From assembly GCA_021203305.1 (NCBI GenBank), contig JAJQBK010000029.1, positions 1 through 64,000 on the forward strand: a stretch of DNA of 64,000 nt, in the 5' to 3' direction. The notes beneath the pieces were generated by a model. The model worked only from the letters and a program-made list of their open reading frames with translations. It was not told the DNA's origin and made no database searches. This stretch comes from Lachnospiraceae bacterium (lineage in GTDB: Bacteria; Bacillota; Clostridia; Lachnospirales; Lachnospiraceae). The position numbers were made by a program, and so were the translations under genes. Of this stretch, positions 1 to 9,399 are shown one piece after another. Within the stretch, counting starts at the first letter, position 1. Each line of letters starts with the position of its first letter.

Positions 1-512
1 CCGTTGGCGTCCGTGATCACGCAGTACATCTCACGGCCGTTACGGGCTTCGGTCACTGCGATGGTTATACTTGTTGTATACACCTCAGACGACTTGAAGG
101 TGCTCCCGCCCGGGTTCTTATAGTACCACTCATAGCTTAGATCGTCGCCTTCTGCTTCCACTGTCAGCGTTGTCTCATCTCCCGCATCCGCTACTGTTAC
201 ACTCTCCGGCTGTGTCACGATTGTGATTGCGCTCGCTTCTTCTATGCTCAGCGTCACCGTATCCGTGGTCACACTGTTTCCGCTGGCGTCCGTGATCACA
301 CAGTACATCTCACGGCCGTTACGGGCTTCAGTTACTGCGATTGTTATGCTCGTTGTATATACCTCAGACGACTTGAAAGTGCTCCCGCCCGGGTTCTTAT
401 AGTACCACTCATAGCTTAGATCGTCGCCTTCCGCTTCCACCGTCAGCGTTGCCTTATCTCCCGCATTCGCTACTGTCACACTCTCCGGCTGCACCGTAAT
501 CACCGGCCCATC
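1..512 (-). repeat. Tandem 279-bp repeat encoding Ig-like domains
   Basis: Two near-identical units with period 279 bp (93 codons) start at 1 and 280. They differ by only a few bases over most of their length, and the second ends near 512. Each encodes an Ig-like fold with 'VQPESVTV', 'LSYEWYYKNPGG' and 'MYCVITDASGN' segments. More copies may lie left of the window. Confidence 0.85.
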
Positions 513-3437
513 GCTCTCCTCAGCCTCAAAGAAAACTCCCCAGCCGCTGTAGCACTCATTGCCGTCATCGTCAAGATACGTAATGTATGTTGCCGCTGTA
601 AAGGTTTCTCCGTAATAGTCCTCATTGACCGTCAGTGTGTATACATGGTCATCATCCGTGGCTGTCATGGTGAGATAGTCTTCCGGGCTGGAAACTTCAT
701 TTCCATCCTCGTCATGCACCACCAGATAAAATTCTGTTATGTTTTCAGAGGCAATATCCTCGCGGATGATGGCGTAGTAAACCGTGTCATCTGCCGTGAA
801 TACGTCTCCTTCATAATAATCAACCGTTGCCTCAGGTCCGGTAAACCACACTACCTCGGTCCACTCTGATGTGACCGGGAGACTGTGGCTGTATCCATCC
901 TCATCCGTATAGTAGATCGTGTAATCTCCGGGCGCAGAGGACGTCAGGCTCAGCCAGGAGCCGCTGTCATCAGAAGCCTCCTCCAGGGTCAGCGCCTCAT
1001 CGTCAGTCTGAACATCCACTGCCTCCAGGCTCCACTCTCCATCGCTGTATACCCATTTGTAGAACGCCAGATTGTAGGCGGTCGCCGGGAAAGCCCAGAT
1101 GGAAGCATAGCTCTCATCCGACTCATATCTTGTTTCGCCATCATCCCAGCAGACATCCTTTACCACCAGGGCGTCAACCATCTTCAACAGCTCGGAATCC
1201 ATGATTCCTGTGAAATGATTGGTGCCGGTGACTTCACCTACGCTGTCCACATAATTGCTGTCCACCCATACGTAAATGGTGCCGCTGCCTTCCAGCGTTC
1301 CGGCTACATACAGTTCTCCGTGGGGTGCCTCCTCGATCTCATCGCCGGACCAGTAAATATACAGGTCGCCGTCCACTGTCAGAGAGCCGCCTTCTTCCAC
1401 GTTGATTACGGCGCCGTTGTATATCACATAACTGCCGTCCTCCTCGTAGTCCACGCCGCAGCCGGACAGGGCCGCTTTTCCGTTGATCACCAGCGTGCCG
1501 CCGGACTCTACCGCCACAGTGACGCCGTTGAAATTCACATAGGCGTTGTCATCCTCCGGAGCCTGAGAAGCTATTGTCAGGGTCACTCCCGATGGAATAG
1601 TCAGATCACAGTTGAAGCCCACATACCTGTCACCGCTGATTGTCAGATTCTGTGTCAGCGTCAGGTCCGCGTCCACATTGATATTGTACTCTGTTGCCAG
1701 AGCCGCTATAAGTTCTTCCTCAGTGGTTACACTGATCCAGGTGTTAAAGTTAATTCCCCGGTTTTCCGTCCATGTGTTGCCGTCCGTGTCCTCCACGTCC
1801 GCGTATACCTCAATATAGAAATCCTGCCCATAATAATCCTCATTGACAGTGATCAGGTAAACATTGGAGGTATCCGTTTCCGCCAGGGAGACATATTCCT
1901 CCGATCCATCACTCAGATAAATATCATAGACTGTCAGATCCTCTGATACACCCACATATACCTGCGCGCCAGAATCACTGTTTATAGCCTGGGTTATGAT
2001 ATTCTCCAGTCCCAGAGCCGGGTCACTGTAAAACGCCAGATTCGGAATACTGGAATTGAAAAGTACATCATTGGAAGCCTGACTGCCATCCTCATCTACC
2101 AGCGCAACAGAGCAGAACCCTTCCTCAGTAGCAGTTACCCTAACAGCGGTGAGGCCGTCCTCCTGGGTATACTGGCTCAACTCTACCCCATAGCCCTCAA
2201 GGCTGTCATAATCCACCTCCGTCAGAACGATTTCTCCATCCTCGTCAAAATCAATGGTGTAAAACACCAGACATATCGTGTCTGTGATCGTGCCAATTCC
2301 CGTGGCATAATAGAAATCATCATCACTGTCTATGTAGCCGTTGCCGTCCTCATCCCACTGCACCCACTTTATCACCAGAGCGTCTTTGACATACAGCATG
2401 CTTCCATAGCAGGCAATCATGCCGGTAAAGGTGTTCGACTCAGAATAAATTGCGCCGATATAACCCTCGTAGGAGCTGTCCACATATACGCCTATATAGC
2501 CCGATCCCGTAAATACCGCATCGGAGTCCACATAAATCCTCTGTGCGGACAGATCCAAGCTGTCGTCCGTCGGACCGTCCACATTATTATAGATATCCAG
2601 CTGTCCATCCAGAATCAGGGTGCCTCCGGCGTCCACATAGAGAGAGGCTCCATATTCTACTACATAAATATTGCCATCTTCATCATATGCCGTCTCTCCG
2701 TTGTTCAAGCCCAGATAACCGCCTGACGCAATATTCAGGGTGCCGCCGTCCCGCACATGGATTGCCCGCCCCTGGGCAACAGAGACATTATAGTCCTCCC
2801 CATCCCCGGTCTGAATGGTCAGCGTGGCGCCGCTGTATATTTGAACGCCCTCTGCGAGATACACGGAATGAGTGGTATCAATAGTCAGATCCTCCGTCAG
2901 CACCAGGTTGAAATCTACATTGATATTTGCCGTATCCGCTTCCAGAGCGGCAACAAATTCCTCGTAGTCAGTGACACTGACTGTACCGGCGAAGTAAAAG
3001 CCATAGCTCTCCGTCCAGGTATTCTGATCCTCATCATCCGCACTGTACAATTCAAACTCGACAGTAATATTGAAGTCGGTGCCGTAATAGTCCTCATTGA
3101 CGGCCACCTCCCATACATTAGCATCATCCGTTGCCGTCAATGTCACGTACTCGCTTCCCTCCGTGACACTGGCACTGACCAGAACGCAATCATCTACAGC
3201 AACCAGATAATACAGATCGCCGGAAGAAACAGCATCCCCGACCAGAGTATCCACAGAGGCTGTCGTCCCGCTGTATAATCCCACATTCCACAGGCTTCCA
3301 TACACAGTGTAGGGATGCTGATACCCATCCTCATCTGTGTAATATACTTTGTATTCACCTACATCCGAAAGGCTCACAGCCACAGCTGACAGGCCGTTTT
3401 CCCCGGCGGATACTTCACTGACCGTCAGGCCGTCATC
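1..3437 (-). pseudogene. Continuation of the giant surface protein after an in-frame TGA; runs off the left edge
   Basis: Read on the minus strand in exactly the frame of the upstream ORF, this stretch has no further stop for over 1,140 codons. It reads as convincing protein: two more copies of the module seen upstream (an 'EELVAAL' start, beta-strand stretches with 'GGTLTVDGDLY' and 'GTNHFTG' motifs, then an Ig-like segment), followed by Ig-like repeats at the edge. It is therefore the C-terminal part of one protein separated only by the TGA at 3438-3440. No ribosome binding site or good start was seen just after the stop, so independent translation is doubtful. Any cell-wall anchor would lie beyond position 1. 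The function is presumably adhesion or a surface layer; that is inference. Confidence 0.7.
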
Positions 3438-6400
3438 TCAGGACAGGTCCGCAAAGTCGATCTGCTCATAACTCCATGTACCGTTGTCATACACTGTCCG
3501 ATAGAAATTAACCTGGTGGGTGTCATAAATCGGCCGGACATGCATGGAAGCGCCGTAATCCTCCTCCATGTAAGCATTGCCGTCGTCATCCCAGGAAACA
3601 TAATCAACCACCAGCTTATCCACAATCATAAGGAGATTGGAGCCATCCTCAATGGTACCGGTAAAGTGATTCGTTCCTGTGACCTCGCCCACAGAGCTGA
3701 CGTAGTTGCCATCCACATACACATAGATGGCGCCGCTGCCGTCCAGAGTTCCTGATACATAAATCATGGATGAGGGGCTGTCTTCATCTTCCACCCCGGA
3801 CCACCACAGATACAGGTCTCCGTCTACGGTCAGAGTGCCGCCCTCTTCTATATTGATGGTCGCGCCGTTATACAGGACTCCGTCTTCTTCGTGTCCGCCG
3901 TTGACTCCCAGGTATCCGTTGATTACGAGAGCGCCGCCGCTTTCCACGGTCAGGGTAATTTCTTCCGCTAAGCACACATATACGTCGCCCGTAGAATTAA
4001 TAGTCAGCGTATAGCCCTCAGGGACAGTCACATCGCAGTTAAAATTCACAGAACGGTCTCCGCTGATGGTCAGATCGTCTGTCAGCGTCACCGCAAAATC
4101 AACATTAATATTGCTGCTGGTCTCCAGCGCCGCCACCAGCTCCTCGAAGGTGCCCACGCTGACCCAGTTATTGAAATTGATTCCCCTTTCTGTCGTCCAG
4201 GAATCTCCGTACTCATCCTCCACTTCCGCGGAAATCGAGAGATAAAAATTGCCGCTTGTTCCGGTAATGGTCAGCATCCATACCGTGTCGCTCTCCTGCT
4301 CCAGAGAAATATAATCGCTCCAGCTGTCGGTCACATCCTCATTTTCATCATAATCATAAAGGTAGTTGACCGTAAGCTCGCTGCCATCCGTCAGTGATAC
4401 ATCGTTTGAGAGAATGACATAATAAACAGTGCCATCGACAAAGCCGCTGTCCACCAGACTGTCCTCGGAAGCGGTGGATGAGGTATAATATCCAATATCC
4501 GGAAGCTGGCAGGTTACAATCACACCCAGCCCTTCAGAGCCTCCATCGGCATAATATAATTTATACACGCCAAGGGAAGAAACCGTAATTTCACTGTACG
4601 TTCCAATGCTGTCCGTTGTATCCGTCACCTGAACAGCGCTGTCTGTTGCAGTCAGGTCATCGGCACCCACCTGCACCATGCTCCAGCCGTCCGTATCGCT
4701 ATAGCTCATGACATAGAACTGGATGCTGTACTGATCCACCGGACTGATCCAAATGCCGCTGTCATAGCCGTCATTTACTGTCCAGGTTTCATCCTCCCAG
4801 CTCAGCCAGGCAAGCATCAGGCGATTGTTGACCCAGAGGTTGCCATCCATCGTGCCGGTAAAGCCGGTGGCGTCACCGGTCACCTGCTGCAGATTGGTGC
4901 CATAGGCAAAGATATCGCCATATCCGTCCAGGGTTCCCGCTACGTCCAGAAGAGAACCGTCAAATTCCTCGCCGTCATCTGTCAGATACAGATAACCGTT
5001 CACTGTCAGGGTGCCGCCATCCTCCACACAAAGATATCCTTCATGGCGGGAGGACGAGCTCGAGTGATAAATATACAGTCCATCATTCACTGTCAGAGAC
5101 CCGCCATCCTGTACCGTGATCTGAACGCCGCCCAGTCCCGCATAATCTTCCAGCGTCAGGGAACCGCCATCAGCCACAACGATCTCCAGCGCCGCATCGT
5201 TATAATAGGCATCGCCATTCTCATCTGCATAATACAGAGCGCTGCCGAAATAAGGAACGCTTACAGACGGCATTGTTATTACCTGGCTAATTGTAATAAC
5301 AGTGCTTTCCTGATCCGGAAGCATGCTGATCCCGACCCAGTCATACTCTGTGTAATCTGATATCTGCGCAAACGCCTCAGGCGTGATATACAGATATTTG
5401 TAAACCGTCACACTGACAGTAAGCTCATCCGCAATACTGCATGTGTGAAGCGTGTCATAGCTTTGCTCCTCCCAGTTCAGGTATGTATCGCATATTTCAA
5501 GATTCGTGTTATCGTCGCCGCTGATGGTACCCTGTCCGTTGATTTCACTGGTGTAGCCCTCAACGTACACATAGCTGCCCTCACCACTCAGATAAATCTC
5601 GCCGTCCACGGTCAGCACGCCGCCTACAGTCAGGCCCCCATCCTGAATAGTCAGAGTCACCCCGGATTCCACCGTGATGTCGATGGCTCCATAGTCCTCC
5701 GGACCCAGATAGGTATCTCCTTCCAGCGTCATATCGCTGACAATACTGATATCCGTAGCGCCGGACTCCACCGCCGCCCAGAATTCTTCCGCGGATGTTA
5801 CCTCCGCGCTCTCTTCTGTATCCGCATCATCATTCGCGGTCTCCGGATCGTAATCCGCCGTCCCCATGGGGTAGGCCGCGTAGAACTCATCCGTGCTGTA
5901 ATCATCGTCACGGGTATGATCCGCGAAATTGTCATCGCACAGCAGGAAATAATTATAATCATATCCCGCGGCGTAATATACCGCATCCCACGTAGAATCC
6001 AGGTTATAGTAGTAATTGCCCAGACTTACAATATTCCAGCCATGGGCGCCTCCGTTGCCGATTCCGGAAATGACTCTGGCATCCACTCCGGCGTCCAGCG
6101 CCATACGGTAAAACAACACAGCGTAGCCCTGACAAACGCTGGTTCCGTTTATCAGCGCCGCATAGGCAGTATACTTCAGGGTATAAGTACTGTCGTTCAG
6201 GTTGTCATAATCGTAAGTCACATTAGCGCAGATGTAATCATAAATCGCGCAGATTTTTTCATAATCGCTCAGGCTGTCAAGTCCCAGGGAGGACTCTACC
6301 TCCTCAACGGCAGTTGTCAGCTCCGCTTCCTGATCTGCCGTGGTGTAGTAAGTCATTGTAAACGTATAAGTAATATAGCAAACATCACTCAGTGAATAAT

Positions 6401-7277
6401 AACTGATACTCGCGGTCCACCCGGCATACTGCCACCTCAGATAATCGCCCTGAGTAGAAACGCCGGTATGTTCAAGAGCCTCCTCTAAGATCTCTGAAGC
6501 ATACGAGCTGTCGTAGTCGCCTTCCACCTGATACCCAATCACAATGGTCGTATCACGGTCTTCCATCCCCTGGCGCATGTCGTCCGCTGCCTCATTGATG
6601 GAGGTGACATAATCCACATCCGCCACAGTGGCAATACCCGAGGGCTGCTCCAGGTCATCTTCACCAATCACATCCTCATATAACGGATTGATGTAACTCA
6701 TAGAATCTGAGTATACCACAACAGAGGATGTTTCCACAGTTTCTGCAGTTCCTTCCGCTTCATCTGTCAGAATTTCAGACGCCGCGTCGGCAGATGCCTC
6801 TGTTTCCTCCTCAGCATCAGCTTCCTCATCATCGCTCTCAGCCACGGTTTCCTCCGTGTCAACGCTTTCCGCATCAGCATCTTCCGCTGCGGACTCCTCC
6901 GCATCCACATTGGCGTCCTCCGTTGCAGACTCTTCCTCATCCGTATCGGCTTCTTCCGTTACAGACTCTTCCGCATCCGCATTGGCGTCTTCCGTTACAG
7001 ACTCTTCCGCATCCGCATTGGCGTCTTCCGCTGCGGATTCTTCCGTGCCGGTCTCCGACGCCGCAACAGCTTCCTCCGCAGACTCATCCGCCGCTGCATC
7101 GGCATCTTCCTCCGTATCCCCGCTTTCTTCTGAAGACTCTTCCGTGTCAGCTGTTTCCCCGGTTTCGGAAGCTTCCGACTCGGAAACGGTTTCCACTCCG
7201 CTGGCCGCAAGCACATTACAGTTCACCGATCCCAGAACCATACTTGCCGCTAGCAGCACCGCCAATAATCTCTTCAT
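3438..7277 (-). CDS. Large secreted surface protein with acidic repeats, transglutaminase-like domain and repeated beta modules (prematurely stopped)
   Basis: The start is the ATG at 7277, preceded by AAGGAGG; a longer upstream start lacks such a site. The first ~25 residues (MKRLLAVLLAASMVLG) form a signal peptide. Next comes an acidic, Thr/Ala/Ser-rich linker to about residue 165, then a transglutaminase-like domain with a visible triad: Cys382 in SVCQGYA, His412 in GGAHGW and Asp427 in NLDSTWDA. The rest is repeated beta-rich modules ('GGSLTVNDG', 'TISGDRSVNF') with Ig-like spacers. The frame ends at a TGA (3438-3440), but coding continues in the same frame to the window edge. The transglutaminase-like fold in such proteins may be a peptidase or cross-linking enzyme; the substrate is unknown. 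It is probably transcribed alone from the promoter at 7436-7462. Confidence 0.8.
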   Translation of the reverse strand: MKRLLAVLLAASMVLGSVNCNVLAASGVETVSESEASETGETADTEESSEESGDTEEDADAAADESAEEAVAASETGTEESAAEDANADAEESVTEDANADAEESVTEEADTDEEESATEDANVDAEESAAEDADAESVDTEETVAESDDEEADAEEETEASADAASEILTDEAEGTAETVETSSVVVYSDSMSYINPLYEDVIGEDDLEQPSGIATVADVDYVTSINEAADDMRQGMEDRDTTIVIGYQVEGDYDSSYASEILEEALEHTGVSTQGDYLRWQYAGWTASISYYSLSDVCYITYTFTMTYYTTADQEAELTTAVEEVESSLGLDSLSDYEKICAIYDYICANVTYDYDNLNDSTYTLKYTAYAALINGTSVCQGYAVLFYRMALDAGVDARVISGIGNGGAHGWNIVSLGNYYYNLDSTWDAVYYAAGYDYNYFLLCDDNFADHTRDDDYSTDEFYAAYPMGTADYDPETANDDADTEESAEVTSAEEFWAAVESGATDISIVSDMTLEGDTYLGPEDYGAIDITVESGVTLTIQDGGLTVGGVLTVDGEIYLSGEGSYVYVEGYTSEINGQGTISGDDNTNLEICDTYLNWEEQSYDTLHTCSIADELTVSVTVYKYLYITPEAFAQISDYTEYDWVGISMLPDQESTVITISQVITMPSVSVPYFGSALYYADENGDAYYNDAALEIVVADGGSLTLEDYAGLGGVQITVQDGGSLTVNDGLYIYHSSSSSRHEGYLCVEDGGTLTVNGYLYLTDDGEEFDGSLLDVAGTLDGYGDIFAYGTNLQQVTGDATGFTGTMDGNLWVNNRLMLAWLSWEDETWTVNDGYDSGIWISPVDQYSIQFYVMSYSDTDGWSMVQVGADDLTATDSAVQVTDTTDSIGTYSEITVSSLGVYKLYYADGGSEGLGVIVTCQLPDIGYYTSSTASEDSLVDSGFVDGTVYYVILSNDVSLTDGSELTVNYLYDYDENEDVTDSWSDYISLEQESDTVWMLTITGTSGNFYLSISAEVEDEYGDSWTTERGINFNNWVSVGTFEELVAALETSSNINVDFAVTLTDDLTISGDRSVNFNCDVTVPEGYTLTINSTGDVYVCLAEEITLTVESGGALVINGYLGVNGGHEEDGVLYNGATINIEEGGTLTVDGDLYLWWSGVEDEDSPSSMIYVSGTLDGSGAIYVYVDGNYVSSVGEVTGTNHFTGTIEDGSNLLMIVDKLVVDYVSWDDDGNAYMEEDYGASMHVRPIYDTHQVNFYRTVYDNGTWSYEQIDFADLS
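6890..7050 (-). repeat. 36-bp minisatellite in the acidic linker
   Basis: A 36-bp unit (12 codons, reading roughly EESVTEDANADA) is repeated about four times with few changes, for example starting at 6961 and 6997. It encodes part of the acidic spacer between signal peptide and transglutaminase-like domain. Copy number could change by slippage without a frame change. Confidence 0.7.
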
Positions 7278-7435
7278 TCTTTCCTCCTTGCCCGGATGCC
7301 AAATCCATTGATAAATACTAACCTGACACCCGTACCTGAATTTCATTATACCCGCTCCGGCTCCCTGTTTTACGGGCCGGACAGATATCTGCCCCGATTT
7401 GATCGGGAAAAGCCGTCTCCTAAATTTCCAGTCTC

Positions 7436-7462
7436 AATATACCCCCCGACCGCTTTTGTCAA
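7436..7462 (-). promoter_or_regulatory. Candidate promoter of the surface protein gene with a G6 run in its spacer
   Basis: On the minus strand TTGACA (7462-7457) and TATATT (7441-7436) are separated by 15 bp, two short of the usual 17. Six of the spacer bases are a run of G (7442-7447). The leader to the start codon is about 150 nt. No protein-coding signal was seen elsewhere in 7278-7702. Confidence 0.5.
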
Positions 7463-7570
7463 TAATATAGTTGCTGATCATAACCAAAATTACAGCCTGA
7501 TTACAGTTCAGATTACAGCTCGCCAATCAGGAGCCAAAGACCGGAAAACGCCTCCTCTTCCCACGCAAAA

Positions 7571-7624
7571 ACCCCAAAGAAATACTCTGTGATAAACTTC
7601 ATCACATCGACATATCCTTGGGGT
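7571..7624 (-). terminator. Bidirectional terminator after the Rpn-family gene
   Basis: ACCCCAAAG (7571-7579) pairs with CTTGGGGT (7617-7624). A nested TGTGAT/ATCACA stem lies inside the loop. T runs follow on both strands (TTTTTGCG on minus, ATTTTTATT on plus). It ends the transcript of the gene at 7703-8641. Confidence 0.65.
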
Positions 7625-7702
7625 ATTTTTATTCTTCATTTTTTACTCTGACCGTCCGTCGGATTTCACAACCTACTTATTAATTTCACGGCGAAAGCGG
7701 GA

Positions 7703-8641
7703 CTACAGATTTTTCATGACGCTTTTGCGGACATCCTCCGACAAGCCAAGATTATTAAAAGCCTGCTCCGCCGTACAGTTTAAATTCATCATCAAGTTCT
7801 TTACCATTTTTGCCAATTCTTTCTCATTTCTTTTTCGTTCCAGCTGAACTCCATCCTCAATTAACAAATCACTCAGATTACACATATTTCCCATTACCTC
7901 CTTCATATTGACGCTCATTGGAATTTCAAATTCTTCCGAAAGCAGTTGTTTTTTCTCTTCGGTGTCCATTTCCCGTGATAAAAGTGTGCTCAGCATTCCT
8001 ATCAGCCGGCTCTTGCTGTCAGCACTTTCTGTCAGGCAGATCATTACCACTGTCATAATGTCGTATCTCGCCCGGCCATGATAATTGCCATGCAGCGTTT
8101 TGGGGCTGATGGAATACTCTGTGATAGTATCTTTGGCATATTTGGGAGTTGCCATACAGATGAAAATACTGTACACCGGCTTGATCTCATCGTAATCCTC
8201 TCCGGTAAATTCCGTATCCATCTGGGCGGACAGCAGCCGCGCTCCATAAAATACGCCTCTTGTCACCAGGTCATATCCCGGGTAAAAGCTGCCCTGTGCC
8301 TCAAGGTTCACTATAACTTTGATCCGCTCTTTGCCAGGAGTATAAGCGTGAAAGCGGATATCATAATAAACCACGCCCTCATCGGGCACCTTATCTTCTG
8401 TGCGGTCGCCGATTACTTTCTCGGGCTGCCTGCCGGGCACGACCGGTACGCATCCAATCTGTGGTGTGTCAATGCAGTTCCTGATTTCATCGATTTCACA
8501 GTCCGCAAATTCCTTCACCGTATACTTTAGTATCCAGGCCAGCACCGTCCGGTCGGCCAGGAGCTCTTTGGCATATGCGTCATACTGCGCTTTCTGTGCC
8601 GCTTCTGTGACCGCGCTGCCTAAGTAGGTCGCTCTTTCCAT
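7703..8641 (-). CDS. Rpn-family recombination-promoting nuclease / PD-(D/E)XK transposase-like protein
   Basis: The 312-residue protein has the layout of the Rpn / 'PD-(D/E)XK nuclease family transposase' group common in gut Clostridia. A conserved N-terminal segment is followed by a nuclease core with Asp94 (VYYDIRFHAY) and Glu114/Gln116 (VNLEAQGSFYPGYD). A charged C-terminal tail carries 'RKRNEKELAKMVKNL' and a short helical motif with 'GLSEDVRKSVMKNL'. Related proteins cut DNA and raise recombination; they are not classical transposases, and no terminal inverted repeats were seen here. An AAGGAG sits before the ATG. It stands just outside the direct-repeat-bounded block upstream and is closed by the terminator at 7571-7624. 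Confidence 0.8.
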   Translation of the reverse strand: MERATYLGSAVTEAAQKAQYDAYAKELLADRTVLAWILKYTVKEFADCEIDEIRNCIDTPQIGCVPVVPGRQPEKVIGDRTEDKVPDEGVVYYDIRFHAYTPGKERIKVIVNLEAQGSFYPGYDLVTRGVFYGARLLSAQMDTEFTGEDYDEIKPVYSIFICMATPKYAKDTITEYSISPKTLHGNYHGRARYDIMTVVMICLTESADSKSRLIGMLSTLLSREMDTEEKKQLLSEEFEIPMSVNMKEVMGNMCNLSDLLIEDGVQLERKRNEKELAKMVKNLMMNLNCTAEQAFNNLGLSEDVRKSVMKNL

Positions 8642-8660
8642 CCGTCTTTCTCCTTTTTAA

Positions 8661-8736
8661 CGTTTTCCGAGAAGCGTCGGTTTCTCTTTGGTATTAACGC
8701 CGTAAAGGTACGGATAAACTTATGAAAGAAGTACTG
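8661..8736. repeat. Direct repeat copy 1 (left border of accessory block)
   Basis: This sequence matches 12541-12616 at about 60 of 76 positions, including an exact CGGATAAACT and a CGTAAAGG core. Both copies are in the same orientation and bracket the genes at 8746-12388. Confidence 0.7.
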
Positions 8737-8745
8737 TTTTTTATT

Positions 8746-9399
8746 TTATGTCGAATATAGTGGGAAGTCAAGTGAAAATATACAACGTTTGAATAACACA
8801 ATCAAGGAAATACAGCCAACAACAGCCACTGCAGTAAGTACCAGAACACACCACCGTACAGCGACTGCCCTCTGTCCCGGTATTTCTTTTCCGTTTCGCT
8901 GCCGCCACAGAAAGTATCCTGTCGCAATCGTCGCCAGACAACAAAATGACAGAAACACGTAAACGCCTGAAACCAGAAGCGCTCTTTTTTCACAGCTTTT
9001 CCAGAAAAAAATATACTCCCATCGGAAATGCTGTACACACATATCCCGCAAACCAGGTTCTGTTTCCCAGCGTGGACAGATAATCCCTGACAGTCTCATC
9101 CGGCATTCCGTCATAAAGCCGCAGCAGATCAAATCCATGTACCACCCCTCCGTGCCCATCCATGCGGCCAGCCTGTTTTCACAGGTGCAGAATGTCACAA
9201 TGGATAGCAGCAGGTATAGTCCCACTGCCTTATCGGACAACAATCCGCCTGAAAAGGTCGTTTTCACGGCACTGCCACGGGAATGTGCAACGTTCACCAC
9301 GCCGAAAGCCAGCATCACAGCCAGAAAAGAGATCGTGGCATATAGGAAGAACTTCCATTTTTCAAATGCCACGCTATAGTATCCATACTCCGACCTCAT
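8746..9399 (-). CDS. Small membrane protein of unknown function, probably frameshifted in the middle
   Basis: Four hydrophobic segments (near FFLYATISFLAVMLAFGVV, VGLYLLLSIVTF, VSGVYVFLSFCCLA and VLVLTAVAVVGCISL) predict an integral membrane protein. I do not recognise a family. I chose the ATG at 9399, which overlaps the stop of the upstream ATPase gene as ATGA and suggests coupled translation. The middle (about 8990-9148) reads poorly: it is Cys/Met/Arg-rich. A neighbouring frame there gives a much more protein-like stretch, with FDLLRLYDGMPDET and DYLSTLGNRTWFAGY. One base inserted in the C4 run at 9145-9148 and one removed near 8985-8995 would join everything into one frame. Confidence 0.45.
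   Translation of the reverse strand: MRSEYGYYSVAFEKWKFFLYATISFLAVMLAFGVVNVAHSRGSAVKTTFSGGLLSDKAVGLYLLLSIVTFCTCENRLAAWMGTEGWYMDLICCGFMTECRMRLSGIICPRWETEPGLRDMCVQHFRWEYIFFWKSCEKRALLVSGVYVFLSFCCLATIATGYFLWRQRNGKEIPGQRAVAVRWCVLVLTAVAVVGCISLIVLFKRCIFSLDFPLYST

Noticed and set aside
885..1946. 353-codon plus-strand open frame in the surface gene
   Set aside because: It is antisense to the repeated modules; its Ile/Val/Gln-rich translation is a shadow of repetitive coding DNA.
3438..3440. Selenocysteine or other recoding of the TGA
   Set aside because: No selenocysteine machinery or insertion hairpin is visible, the context is a surface spacer, and other stops (TGA, TAG) occur in a decayed gene. 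A mutation or read error is simpler.
5445..6395. 316-codon plus-strand open frame
   Set aside because: It is antisense to the transglutaminase-like domain with its intact Cys/His/Asp triad, and has no start site or family features.
6856..7311. Ser/Ala-rich plus-strand frame
   Set aside because: It is the mirror of the acidic 36-bp repeats of the surface protein.
7703..8641. Insertion sequence around the Rpn-like gene
   Set aside because: Despite 'transposase' in the family name, no terminal inverted repeats or target duplications were seen.
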